32,622 nucleotides of DNA from Prevotella sp. (GTDB lineage Bacteria; Bacillota; Clostridia; Christensenellales; UBA1242): positions 1-32,622 of the forward strand of contig JAMPCO010000010.1 in NCBI GenBank assembly GCA_023666145.1. Direction: 5' to 3'. How positions within the stretch are numbered: position 1 is the first letter of the stretch; every line of letters starts with the position of its first letter. A program made the position numbers and the translations under genes. Shown here in pieces: positions 8,531 through 15,678 of the stretch. The notes under the pieces were generated by a model, which was not told the origin of the DNA, ran no database searches, and worked only from the letters and a program-made list of their open reading frames with translations.

Positions 8531-8594
8531 TTAACCATGTCAGCGTTGTACACCCACCGCCATGGTTAATGGTGGGGCTTTTGACGCTGGCCCC
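8531..8594. repeat. Nested, mutually exclusive inverted repeats in a phage intergenic gap
   Basis: Four inverted repeats overlap: TTAACCATG (8531-8539) with CATGGTTAA (8561-8569); CAGCGT (8541-8546) with ACGCTG (8584-8589); CCCACC (8553-8558) with GGTGGG (8571-8576); GGGGC (8574-8578) with GCCCC (8590-8594). There is no clear T run. Candidates are a packaging signal, a single-strand origin, or an RNA processing or termination structure between the adhesin and the gene group downstream of it. Confidence 0.6.
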
Positions 8595-8606
8595 AAGCGG
8601 CTATCA

Positions 8607-10415
8607 TTAGGGAATCAATTTATAATCCGTACCGACCGTGTTGTAATAATAACTTTCCCCGTCCGTCCAAAATGAGTTGGTATAATGCGGTGCAAAGCCG
8701 TCCCATTCTTTGATGTGCCAAGTGTCGGTATTCTTATCAAGAATATAGTGTGTATCCGTGCCACTTACTGTACGAATACCATAAACTTCGTTGCCGTCTG
8801 TCCAAATATTAAGCGACGCAACACCGTCTAAGCCATACCAAGTTTTTTCGACCCAAGTGTTGGTGGCTCGGTCAAGAACATAATTAAGACCACGATAACA
8901 ATTTTCGCCGTCCGTCCAAACAGAACTAGCCCAAAAATCGCTATCACCATTCCATTTCATGTCGTCCCAACTTAAAGTTTCTTTATTGAAAACCACTTGG
9001 TGATATTGGTTTTGTGAATAATAAATTTTGTCACCGTCATACCAAATATTGGTGGCAGCACTTACCGTAAAATATGAACCGCCAAATTTGATTTGGCTCC
9101 AAGTTGAAGTTTGCGAGTTTAGGACATAACTAACGGACGTACTGCCAGTGTAGTAAGTGTTGTTACCGTCCGTCCAAACGTAATAACCTGATTGTGGCGT
9201 GTACCCGTGCCAAGTCTTGGGTTCCCAAGTCATAGTTGCTTTGTTCAAAACTAACTGGGTGTCAAAACTGGAATAATAGGTATTTTGCCCGTCCGTCCAA
9301 ATACTACTGGGACTGTTAATTTTGTCGGCACCCGCAATCGTAACTTGCTCGAAGTATGACCCCGCACTAACAATTTCGGCGACCAAAGTTAAATCATTGG
9401 TAACGTGGTAGTTGGTTAAGTCGATAATTTCGTCGGACAGTTTCCACCCGTTAAAGATTTTGTTGTTGCCAGTTTCAATCTCTGGGGCAACGACACAGTC
9501 GTTATGGCGGACAGTTTCCGTTGCGATTATGACATCGCTTTGTACAAAAGTAACGGTATGTAATTTAGTGAAAACCGCAATCAAAACTGTGTTTTCGGTA
9601 ACGACATGGGCAGCAAGGTCGATTGGGTTGACCCCGTCTAACGACCAACCGTCAAAAGCATAACCGTCTTTGGTGGGTAGTGTCGGTACGGCAATGGGTT
9701 GCCCTTGGGTAATTAAGTAACTGTCAATTTTGGTGTTATCTGCGACAAAACTGATTTGGTAACGATAAGTAACGTCGGCTACAAAACGGGTGTTGCCAGT
9801 GACTTGGTAAGTGGTTAAGTCCACGGGTTGACCGTCGACCGTCCAACCGTTGAAAATGACATAGTCGGTAGATACGGGGTCATTGACCATGACCGTGGTG
9901 TTTTTGTCGATAACTTGGAAGTTACAAACTTTGCCGTCAAACTCAAAGGTTACCACGGCTTGACCGTCAATTTCTAAATTGGCAACCAGTTGTTCGTAAT
10001 AAGCGATACTTTTCTTTAAGGCGGTAATTTCCGTGTTCAAACTGGCAATCTTGTCGTCGTTGGCGTTAATAACGGTTTGCAAGTTGTTAATGGTTTGCTC
10101 GTTATCGCGTGCCAAGTTTTTTAGTATTTCGTTGCTTTTGGTTAGTGTGGTAATTTCTTGGTTCAGCGTATTGACGTTGAGATAGTATTCGTCTACCAAG
10201 TTGCGGTAGTATTGGACTTGTCCCAAAAGTTCGGTTTCGCTCTTTGCTCCGTCGGCATAACCTTTGTCGTAACTTTGTTGTAGTTCTTCGGCAGTGTAGT
10301 ATCTGCTACCGTCAATCGTGCCGACGATCGCTGGCATGGCACAATAAATACCAATACCAACCGCGGCGATTAAAAGTACGGAAAGCAGACTGATAATTGT
10401 GGCTTTTAATTTCAT
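8607..10415 (-). CDS. Large adhesin: coiled coil, InlB-like repeats, six-bladed propeller (pIII-like)
   Basis: The 602-aa protein starts with a hydrophobic segment (about 5-31) acting as signal anchor. A long coiled coil follows (about 60-148), then three InlB B-type/Listeria-Bacteroides repeats (about 155-355, recognisable by GW-containing units such as FNGWTVDGQPVDL). The C-terminus is made of repeats of about 40 residues with the pattern WTDG..YY....YVLNK.T.TW..K.W.G. Five are complete, and the sixth is closed by the first strand at about 360, giving a likely six-bladed beta-propeller. This is the build of a surface- or virion-displayed binding protein, and its place between coat-like and assembly genes fits the adsorption protein (pIII role) of a filamentous phage. 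It overlaps the upstream gene by 4 bp (ATGA). Confidence 0.8.
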   Translation of the reverse strand: MKLKATIISLLSVLLIAAVGIGIYCAMPAIVGTIDGSRYYTAEELQQSYDKGYADGAKSETELLGQVQYYRNLVDEYYLNVNTLNQEITTLTKSNEILKNLARDNEQTINNLQTVINANDDKIASLNTEITALKKSIAYYEQLVANLEIDGQAVVTFEFDGKVCNFQVIDKNTTVMVNDPVSTDYVIFNGWTVDGQPVDLTTYQVTGNTRFVADVTYRYQISFVADNTKIDSYLITQGQPIAVPTLPTKDGYAFDGWSLDGVNPIDLAAHVVTENTVLIAVFTKLHTVTFVQSDVIIATETVRHNDCVVAPEIETGNNKIFNGWKLSDEIIDLTNYHVTNDLTLVAEIVSAGSYFEQVTIAGADKINSPSSIWTDGQNTYYSSFDTQLVLNKATMTWEPKTWHGYTPQSGYYVWTDGNNTYYTGSTSVSYVLNSQTSTWSQIKFGGSYFTVSAATNIWYDGDKIYYSQNQYHQVVFNKETLSWDDMKWNGDSDFWASSVWTDGENCYRGLNYVLDRATNTWVEKTWYGLDGVASLNIWTDGNEVYGIRTVSGTDTHYILDKNTDTWHIKEWDGFAPHYTNSFWTDGESYYYNTVGTDYKLIP

Positions 10416-10930
10416 GCGGACACCGCCTTATTAACCACCCGTAAAATCGCACCGTTGATTTCCATGTAGGTATTGAGATACGAAACGCTGTTGTTATCGT
10501 TAGTAATAGTAACAGTTACTTTGGTGTTGCTTGCCGAGTATTCGATAACAAAGTTCAAGTCTGCGGTGGTAATTGTTTCCCCGTCTAAATCGTAAAACTT
10601 AATTGTAAGGTCGCCAGAGATTCGACCTGCCGTTTGTACGATATGATTAAGCGGTTGGTCATTAAAGAACAAAGTATAGTTGTGCTTTGTTCCGTCAAAC
10701 GCTTGGGCGGCATAGGTAGTGATACTTTGGTATTTTAGATAGTCTTGGCTATCAAACTCAATTCGACCAAAATCGAACCGCGAAAACTCGTCATACTTGT
10801 ATGGTGTTTCGTAAACGAACACCGTGCCATACTCACCGCTTTGAACACTGAAAATGCTGACTAACTCGACTGTGCAGAAAACGCCAATCACGATTAGTAC
10901 GGTGCAGATAATGTATACATACCATTTCAT
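10412..10930 (-). CDS. Membrane-anchored phage structural protein, unknown
   Basis: A 172-aa protein with one N-terminal hydrophobic segment (residues ~4-28, WYVYIICTVLIVIGVFC) followed by an exposed beta-rich domain with many Thr, Asn, Tyr and Asp. It overlaps both neighbours by four bases (ATGA type), showing strict translational coupling with the structural gene before it and the adhesin after it. I do not recognise the family. A minor coat or adhesin-partner protein of the filamentous-phage-like particle is the natural guess. Confidence 0.75.
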   Translation of the reverse strand: MKWYVYIICTVLIVIGVFCTVELVSIFSVQSGEYGTVFVYETPYKYDEFSRFDFGRIEFDSQDYLKYQSITTYAAQAFDGTKHNYTLFFNDQPLNHIVQTAGRISGDLTIKFYDLDGETITTADLNFVIEYSASNTKVTVTITNDNNSVSYLNTYMEINGAILRVVNKAVSA

Positions 10931-11796
10931 AATGATACCCCCGAATTTGTGTTGATTAAATTAACATTGGTAGTGGTAATTTGCTCCGCGGTTAAGCCCG
11001 TGTCTTTCAATGACCCAACCAATAAGCGGAAGTCGTGTTGTGTCTTGGCGGTAATGGTTAAACGATTGACTTGGATACCGTTCATCGCGTAATAGTCAAA
11101 ACCCAACACGTTGACGTTAAAGTTAGACACATTGAACACAATGTTGATTTCCAAGTTGTTGTAACCCTTTAATTCGTCGATTAACGCCGTCGGTAAAAGA
11201 TAATAAAACCCAGCGTCGGCTTGACTGTAACGGGCGGTAAAATCTTGTTCCGTTAAGTTGTAAACCGTGGTCGCTTGCCAGTAGTCAAGATTGTCGATTA
11301 AACCCGTAATGTTAAATTGATTGTCGCCAGCGACCGAACCAAACAAAGATTGTTTCGTCCAAGCCATACCGCGATTGTCATAATGGGTTGCCATGGTAAA
11401 GTAACTGTTGATTAAACCGCGATTACCAATCGGCGTGTTCTTGGGGTTGCCACGTTCGTCTAACTCGTAAATGTGTAAGAAGTCGCCAAGGTCAATTAAA
11501 GAAATGACACCGTCGCCCGTGCCGTTAGAACTGGACTTAACAATCTGGCGAACTTTCAAAAGTAAGTCTTCGTACGTGTATTGGTGGTCGTAGTAAGTAG
11601 TGGTGTTCCAGTTACTGCTTTGACTAAACATACCCCAGTCAGTGAAAACCGCTTTGAAAAAGTTACCCGTGGACTTGGCTAAATCAAAGCCCGTGGTACT
11701 GGTTTGATACGTTCCGTCCATAGGCCACCGCATAGGTGCCGCCATCAATGTCCACGTACATTTTTTCGCCCCAAGCGTATTGGTGTCCCGTTTCAA
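10927..11796 (-). CDS. C-terminal part of a split phage structural protein
   Basis: Open frame of up to 289 codons, beta-rich and full of Asn, Thr, Tyr and Gly, without membrane segment. The first in-frame start (TTG at 11796) and the internal ATGs lie inside the upstream gene and lack a ribosome site, so it probably has no start of its own. Removing one base near 11716-11724 would join it to the 168-aa gene upstream into one protein of about 430 aa with a smooth junction (GTYAV to MDGTYQT). Either a frameshift mutation or error, or a programmed +1 shift, explains the layout. The 3' end overlaps the next gene by ATGA. Confidence 0.7.
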   Translation of the reverse strand: MKRDTNTLGAKKCTWTLMAAPMRWPMDGTYQTSTTGFDLAKSTGNFFKAVFTDWGMFSQSSNWNTTTYYDHQYTYEDLLLKVRQIVKSSSNGTGDGVISLIDLGDFLHIYELDERGNPKNTPIGNRGLINSYFTMATHYDNRGMAWTKQSLFGSVAGDNQFNITGLIDNLDYWQATTVYNLTEQDFTARYSQADAGFYYLLPTALIDELKGYNNLEINIVFNVSNFNVNVLGFDYYAMNGIQVNRLTITAKTQHDFRLLVGSLKDTGLTAEQITTTNVNLINTNSGVSL

Positions 11797-12190
11797 ACGA
11801 TTGGTTGTTGTAACTATCGTAATACCAAAGATTGGATTGTTCTTGGGTGGTTGGGTCGGTGTATTGAACTTGTTTACCGTCCTTGTCCCAAACTAATTGG
11901 AAACCGCGAGCGTAGATACCTTGTTTCGCGTAACCGCTGTAAACGTTCATGCGGAACTCAATCACTTCGTAACCCGTACCGTTTTTGTTGGCGTAATAGT
12001 TGGCTTCCAACACGGGTAAATCTTGGTTGGTTACTGGGTCATAAACCGTGGTGGCATAAGTTGACGTGATACTGTGTGGCACGTGATTTTTGCCAAACGT
12101 GTTGAAATAAATCAGTAACCCCGTCATTAAGCAAGCCACCGCGGTTACTATGATTAACGCCACATTGGCAATGTGTATGGCTATTTTCAT
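11684..12190 (-). CDS. N-terminal part of a split phage structural protein, membrane-anchored
   Basis: 168 codons. Residues ~5-29 form a hydrophobic signal anchor (IANVALIIVTAVACLMTGLLI), followed by an exposed beta-rich region (YEVIEFRMNVYSGY, GFQLVWDKDGK). A good ribosome site (AAAGGAG) lies before ATG 12190, 11 bases after the stop of the 55-aa coat candidate. The frame ends inside the longer downstream open frame, which continues the same kind of sequence, so the natural product is probably the fusion of both. Function unknown; a minor virion protein fits the place. Confidence 0.72.
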   Translation of the reverse strand: MKIAIHIANVALIIVTAVACLMTGLLIYFNTFGKNHVPHSITSTYATTVYDPVTNQDLPVLEANYYANKNGTGYEVIEFRMNVYSGYAKQGIYARGFQLVWDKDGKQVQYTDPTTQEQSNLWYYDSYNNQSFETGHQYAWGEKMYVDIDGGTYAVAYGRNVSNQYHGL

Positions 12191-12201
12191 CTTAAACTCC
12201 T

Positions 12202-12369
12202 TTACATAATTTTTAGTAGTCCGTTCCAGCCGAAGAAATCAATAGCGTTGGCTAGCCACTTTAAGGCGGTGGCGATAATTTCACATACTTTGGCGAGAAT
12301 GGACAGCGGAAAACTCCCGAAACAAATTGCTAATACGATTAGCACAATAATTAACAAAATTGTTTTCAT
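12202..12369 (-). CDS. Candidate major coat protein, 55-aa hydrophobic protein
   Basis: A short gene reading MKTILLIIVLIVLAICF and then a second, amphipathic to hydrophobic stretch (LSILAKVCEIIATALKWLA), ending in a short tail with one Lys. It has a proper ribosome site (AAGGA six bases before ATG) and overlaps the previous gene by four bases (ATGA). Major coat proteins of filamentous phages are this size, with a membrane-spanning helix and usually a signal sequence, and lie just upstream of the minor coat and adsorption genes as here. It lacks the strongly basic C-terminus of Ff coat protein, so a small holin-like or accessory membrane protein is an alternative. Confidence 0.65.
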   Translation of the reverse strand: MKTILLIIVLIVLAICFGSFPLSILAKVCEIIATALKWLANAIDFFGWNGLLKIM

Positions 12370-12599
12370 GAGTTGTCCTTGTCGTGGTTATTGCGTAATG
12401 TTCGATAGTATTCGGTTAAGCGACGTTCGTAGTGTTGGTGCATAATTTCAGCAATGCGGTTTATCAATTTCTCTTGACTTTCCGTCATGCCGTTTTGGTT
12501 GAGTGTATCTACACGAACAAACAAAGGTACATTGACGAGCATTGAACCGTCGTCTTGGCGTAGGGCAATATAGGCAACTTTGATAAAGTTTGTGTCCAT
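12366..12599 (-). CDS. Small phage-like protein of unknown function
   Basis: A 77-aa soluble protein with a beta-rich first half (VAYIALRQDDGSMLVNVPLFVRVD) and a helical charged second half (ESQEKLINRIAEIMHQHYERR). The ribosome site AAGGGG precedes ATG 12599. It starts 9 bp after the HTH gene and overlaps the coat-like gene by ATGA, so it belongs to the same transcript. The family is not recognised. Confidence 0.7.
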   Translation of the reverse strand: MDTNFIKVAYIALRQDDGSMLVNVPLFVRVDTLNQNGMTESQEKLINRIAEIMHQHYERRLTEYYRTLRNNHDKDNS

Positions 12600-12608
12600 T
12601 ACAGCCCC

Positions 12609-12836
12609 TTAAAGGTTGGGGCGCTTTTTGCCCATGGCGTCCCAGTCAATTAAATCAATTATTTCGTCCGTGCCAAAGTAGTAAATAAATTTACGAGCAG
12701 TGGCTTCCTGAACCGATTCATGGTTAAGCAATTTTTTAACTTCACTTAACTCAACATTTAGTTCGTCCGCCAGTAATTCTTCGCTGATGTCATATTTACT
12801 TAAAAATGATTGTAGGATTTGTTTTTTGATTTTCAT
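12609..12836 (-). CDS. Small helix-turn-helix protein
   Basis: A 75-aa protein whose middle (YDISEELLADELNVELSEVKKLLNHESV) reads as an XRE-like helix-turn-helix: the first helix, a turn, and a recognition helix with SEVKKLL. ATG 12836 is preferred to a GTG three codons earlier because AGGTGGT lies five bases before it. It follows the sigma-like gene by 38 bp and precedes the coat-region genes. It is likely a transcription regulator of the element, perhaps controlling the switch between silent and active states. Confidence 0.72.
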   Translation of the reverse strand: MKIKKQILQSFLSKYDISEELLADELNVELSEVKKLLNHESVQEATARKFIYYFGTDEIIDLIDWDAMGKKRPNL

Positions 12837-12874
12837 TTTTACCACCTACCTATACCCACTTAGGGCAGGGGGTG

Positions 12875-13282
12875 TTAAGGTTTTTGCTCTAAAATTTCTT
12901 GTAATTTACGGTAGATTGTGGCTAATCGCTGTGATAAAGCGGACGGGCTGACCCCAGTTAGTTTAGCGATTGAACGTAAACTAATTTTGTCGTAATAAAT
13001 CTGTTTGAGTAATTGTTGTTGCTTGACTGATAATTGGGCGATCGCTTGGGATAAGTTTGGTATAGATTTCGCCATAGTTGACAACCAATCTAAATCAACC
13101 ATACTGTCGGCAAAATCAATGCCTTTATCGTTAAGATAATCTAGCGAGATATGCCGTCGTGTTTCGCGTTTGGTATTACGTTTCTCTTGTTGTACCAATT
13201 TTTGATACTGCTCGTAAAATTCGTTAGTAACTTCAATGGTTTGGGTACTGCTGTCGTTAAATTCATAAGTGATTTTTTGCAT
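12875..13282 (-). CDS. Sigma-70 region 4-like regulator of a mobile element
   Basis: A 135-aa protein of the short sigma-like type common in clostridial conjugative elements and phages. The N-terminus is TYEFNDSSTQTIEVTNEFYEQ, followed by a basic region (KRETRRHISLDYLND), and the C-terminal ~60 residues form a sigma region 4 helix-turn-helix (LSVKQQQLLKQIYYDKISLRSIAKLTGVSPSALSQRLATIYRKLQ in overall pattern). There is no region 2, so it probably acts as an activator or recruiter rather than a full sigma factor. It is the first gene of the minus-strand phage-like operon, downstream of a terminator, and most likely controls it or the recombinase. Confidence 0.85.
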   Translation of the reverse strand: MQKITYEFNDSSTQTIEVTNEFYEQYQKLVQQEKRNTKRETRRHISLDYLNDKGIDFADSMVDLDWLSTMAKSIPNLSQAIAQLSVKQQQLLKQIYYDKISLRSIAKLTGVSPSALSQRLATIYRKLQEILEQKP

Positions 13283-13325
13283 TTTTGCACCGCCTTTTAA
13301 GGCGGGTAGAAAAAACGCACGATAC

Positions 13326-13363
13326 GAAAAAAGCCCCGACCGTGGTTAAACACAGTCAGGGCT
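13326..13363 (-). terminator. Rho-independent terminator, minus strand
   Basis: The stem pairs AGCCC/GGGCT, GAC/GTC and GTG/CAC, with two C-A mismatches and a six-base loop (13332-13363). On the minus strand it is followed by six T. It would end transcripts from the zinc-ribbon gene and separate them from the sigma-like operon. Confidence 0.75.
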
Positions 13364-13398
13364 AAAAAAATAACACAATAGATTAGCCCAAATTGGGT

Positions 13399-13515
13399 TT
13401 AACCGACTGCGTTACTCATACTCCGTTCGTCTGCGGGTTCCAGTACTTCAACAGCACTTTTTATTGATAATGTTCCGTTGTAAAAGCGATACGGCGTACC
13501 GTACCCGTGATTAAG
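13399..13515 (-). pseudogene. Start-less, protein-like open frame (38 codons)
   Basis: Between two stops, the minus strand reads LNHGYGTPYRFYNG followed by TLSIKSAVEVLEPADERS and MSNAVG. The composition is clearly protein-like, but there is no ATG/GTG start with a ribosome site. It may be the C-terminal fragment of a small conserved mobile-element protein, or a short gene using a rare start. Low confidence. Confidence 0.3.
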
Positions 13516-13567
13516 TTAAACGATTAAGTGATTATCGAAATAGAAAATATTGTCGAGATATTAAAGT

Positions 13568-13762
13568 TTATGACAAAAAAGAACGCTGGTTAGCGTTCTT
13601 TACTTCTTGGGCGGTAACTTTGGTTTGGCTGATATTAACGATTATTTTGCGTTTGCAACTAGGACATTTGACAATCGCATTTTTCACAATCTCGCCTTGA
13701 ATCACGATTGTGCCACAACAAGGACAACAAGCAAACTTTTGCTTTGATTGTTGCTTGTTCAA
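13568..13762 (-). CDS. Small zinc-ribbon protein
   Basis: A 64-aa protein with two cysteine knuckles (CCPCC near 12-16 and CPSC near 33-36) and the strand pattern KRKIIVNI, as in the cysteine-rich KTR/Com-like zinc ribbons often carried next to serine recombinases on conjugative elements. The best start in frame is a TTG at 13762, preceded at some distance by AAAGG, so the exact N-terminus is uncertain. It is divergent from the recombinase and precedes the terminator at 13326-13363. Confidence 0.65.
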   Translation of the reverse strand: MNKQQSKQKFACCPCCGTIVIQGEIVKNAIVKCPSCKRKIIVNISQTKVTAQEVKNANQRSFLS

Positions 13763-13889
13763 TGTGGGATTGTAACCTTTTATTGAGCAAGCACTTCGAC
13801 ATAATTTGTCTATTTACCACAATTTTTGTCGTTAGTTTTAACTAATCACAATTTACAATCAATTATTTTAAGAATTTTGTTTTTTCTCT

Positions 13890-14002
13890 ACCACTGGTGG
13901 CAAGTACCGTCAAGGGCGGCGATTTATCTCCCGTTAGGCATAAAACGCCGTCCACTGCGTGGCAGACCCTTGACTGTCCTTGCTGTCACCAGTGGGACGG
14001 GT
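13890..14002 (+). ncRNA. Structured leader RNA upstream of the serine recombinase (candidate attenuator or riboswitch)
   Basis: Nested pairing gives a branched fold. P1 is CCACTGGTG (13891-13899) with CACCAGTGG (13987-13995). P1b is GCAAG (13900-13904) with CTTGC (13979-13983). P2 is GTCAAGGG (13909-13916) with CCCTTGAC (13967-13974). Inside lie two hairpins: CGGCG (13917-13921) with CGCCG (13946-13950), and CCAC (13952-13955) with GTGG (13959-13962). A terminator hairpin follows at 14011-14034. TTGCTG at 13980-13985 can pair with CAGCAA at 14010-14015, which would break both P1b and the terminator, a classical antiterminator arrangement. I do not recognise it as a known riboswitch class. Confidence 0.7.
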
Positions 14003-14010
14003 AACCAAGC

Positions 14011-14034
14011 AGCAATGGCGAGCCATTGCTTTTT
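14011..14034 (+). terminator. Leader terminator before the serine recombinase
   Basis: AGCAATGG (14011-14018) pairs with CCATTGCT (14023-14030) across a CGAG tetraloop, followed by TTTTT. It stands between the structured RNA and the ribosome site (AAAAGGAG) of the recombinase, so readthrough is needed for expression. Confidence 0.72.
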
Positions 14035-14058
14035 AAGGCAGAAAAGGAGAAAACGAAA

Positions 14059-15678
14059 ATGAAAAATGCGGTGATTTACGCCCGATACAGTTCACGGGGG
14101 CAAAATGAAATGACGATTGACGGGCAGATTAGAATTTGTCGAGAATTTGCTGATAGCATGGGGCTCAATGTGATTAAAGTCTATGAAGAAAAAGCACGGT
14201 CAGGGACTACTGACCACCGACCAGCATTTCAAGAAATGATTAAAGCGGCGGTGCAAGAAAATTTCCAATACATTATTGTTTATATGTTAGACCGTTTTGC
14301 AAGGAATAGACGGGACAGTGTAATGTATAAAGAAATGTTAAAACAAGAACATGGAATTAAAGTTCTATCGGCAACCCAACAAATTGCAGACGACGAAGGC
14401 GGCGAGTTTTACGAGATGTTCTTGGAGTGGAATGACGAAAAGTATAGTAAACGGTTATCCAATCGTATACATCTTGGTTTTGATACTGCCGTTGCTAATG
14501 GAACATATACTGGATGCAGGTTGATTTATGGTTACCGCTTAATTGATACTGACCGTGTCGGTAAAAAAGGTACAATCCATAAAGTTGCAATCAATGACGA
14601 ACAAGCAGCGATTGTTCGATTTGTTTTTGATGAGTATGCCCGTGGTACTAACAAAAAAGAGATTGCCCAAAAATTAAATGCCAAAGGGGAGCGGTTGAAT
14701 GGTAAACCGTTTGTTGGGGATAGTTTTGACCGTTGGTTGACTAATCGAAAATATACAGGTAGTTATTATCACGGTAAAAGATTATGCACTAATACATTTC
14801 CAGCAATCATTGACCAGTTGACTTTTGATAAAGTGCAAAAAAGATTGGCAAGAAATCGACATCTCGCCGGGGCAAATTCTGCGATTGAGCCGTATTATTT
14901 GACGGGCAAAGCATTTTGTGGATATTGTGGCAAACCGATGACTTCGGGTGGTGGAACTTCTAAAATGGGAGTAAAACATTATTATTATGTTTGTCATGGT
15001 AAAAGAAAAAATTTATGTCATAAATCACGGGATGATAAAGACCGTTTGGAAAAAATTGTTACAGTTTCAGTACAAGATTTTTTAAGTGATAAAGAAAACG
15101 CCGACCAAGCCGTAACCGATACAATCGCCTATTATGAACAACGGACAGGCGATGATGGTTTGAGGAGTATTGAAACCCAAATCAGTAAAACTACCGCCGC
15201 AGTTGAAAAAATGACTAATGCTTTTATTGAAGCCCAAAACTCAATGTTGCGACAAAATATTGAAAAGAAAATGCGAGAGTATGAAATCTTACTGGAAGAC
15301 TTAAGAAGTCAACAAGAACAAATCTTGGCGGAGCGGGGGAGACGATTAACCAAAGCCGACATATACGAATTTATCGCTGACCTGATTAAAGGTGACCCCG
15401 ACGACAAAGCATACCAAAAGAAATTGATTGATAACATTGTGGCATTGGTGTATGTTTATGACGATTGCATTATGCCATACTTAACGGTTGGTAATGATAA
15501 AGCAATACAGCGGGCAAGGTTAATGGAGTGCGAACAAACAATCAAAGAAATTAAAAGCAATTTCGGGGTTCAATCTCAATTACCTATGCTCCACCACGAG
15601 TGTAAGAACTCGAACCAGAACCACAAAAAGTATTTCTTCTGTTGTGGACGAGCGGGGTTAGTATTAGTAAGGCAATGA
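14059..15678 (+). CDS. Large serine recombinase (site-specific integrase)
   Basis: Catalyses integration and excision of mobile DNA by serine-mediated strand exchange. From ATG 14059 (539 aa): resolvase catalytic domain with YARYSS (nucleophile Ser at 11 or 12) and the arginines of YMLDRFARNRRDS near 85-95; recombinase domain around 160-270; zinc ribbon CGYCGKPM...C...C near 290-325; coiled-coil region (TAAVEKMTNAFIEAQNS and following) near 370-430. The start is fixed by AAAGGAG ten bases upstream. The last ~30 residues run into sequence resembling the ends of other recombinase genes, and ATGCTCCACCA at 15586-15596 recurs at the end of a recombinase remnant at 23970. It could mobilise the phage-like element on its minus-strand side, the defence island, or both. 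Confidence 0.95.
   Translation: MKNAVIYARYSSRGQNEMTIDGQIRICREFADSMGLNVIKVYEEKARSGTTDHRPAFQEMIKAAVQENFQYIIVYMLDRFARNRRDSVMYKEMLKQEHGIKVLSATQQIADDEGGEFYEMFLEWNDEKYSKRLSNRIHLGFDTAVANGTYTGCRLIYGYRLIDTDRVGKKGTIHKVAINDEQAAIVRFVFDEYARGTNKKEIAQKLNAKGERLNGKPFVGDSFDRWLTNRKYTGSYYHGKRLCTNTFPAIIDQLTFDKVQKRLARNRHLAGANSAIEPYYLTGKAFCGYCGKPMTSGGGTSKMGVKHYYYVCHGKRKNLCHKSRDDKDRLEKIVTVSVQDFLSDKENADQAVTDTIAYYEQRTGDDGLRSIETQISKTTAAVEKMTNAFIEAQNSMLRQNIEKKMREYEILLEDLRSQQEQILAERGRRLTKADIYEFIADLIKGDPDDKAYQKKLIDNIVALVYVYDDCIMPYLTVGNDKAIQRARLMECEQTIKEIKSNFGVQSQLPMLHHECKNSNQNHKKYFFCCGRAGLVLVRQ
15586..15596 (+). repeat. 11-bp direct repeat, copy 1 (ATGCTCCACCA)
   Basis: Lies inside the 3' end of the recombinase gene. The same 11 bases occur at 23970-23980, just past a second recombinase C-terminus. 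In both copies GGGGTTC stands 17 bases before CTCCACCA. Either a retained attachment-site part or plain homology between recombinase tails. Confidence 0.5.

Noticed and set aside
8607..9360. Tandem repeats considered as a DNA repeat array or CRISPR
   Set aside because: The repeats are at protein level (propeller blades) with diverged DNA; no CRISPR array with constant repeats is seen anywhere in the window.
13826..14062. 78-codon frame before the recombinase
   Set aside because: The stretch is explained by the structured RNA and terminator.
15560..15600. tRNA-like GGGGTTCAATC...CTCCACCA in the recombinase 3' end
   Set aside because: Spacing between the T-loop-like part and the CCA end is five bases too long, and no other tRNA arms are present.
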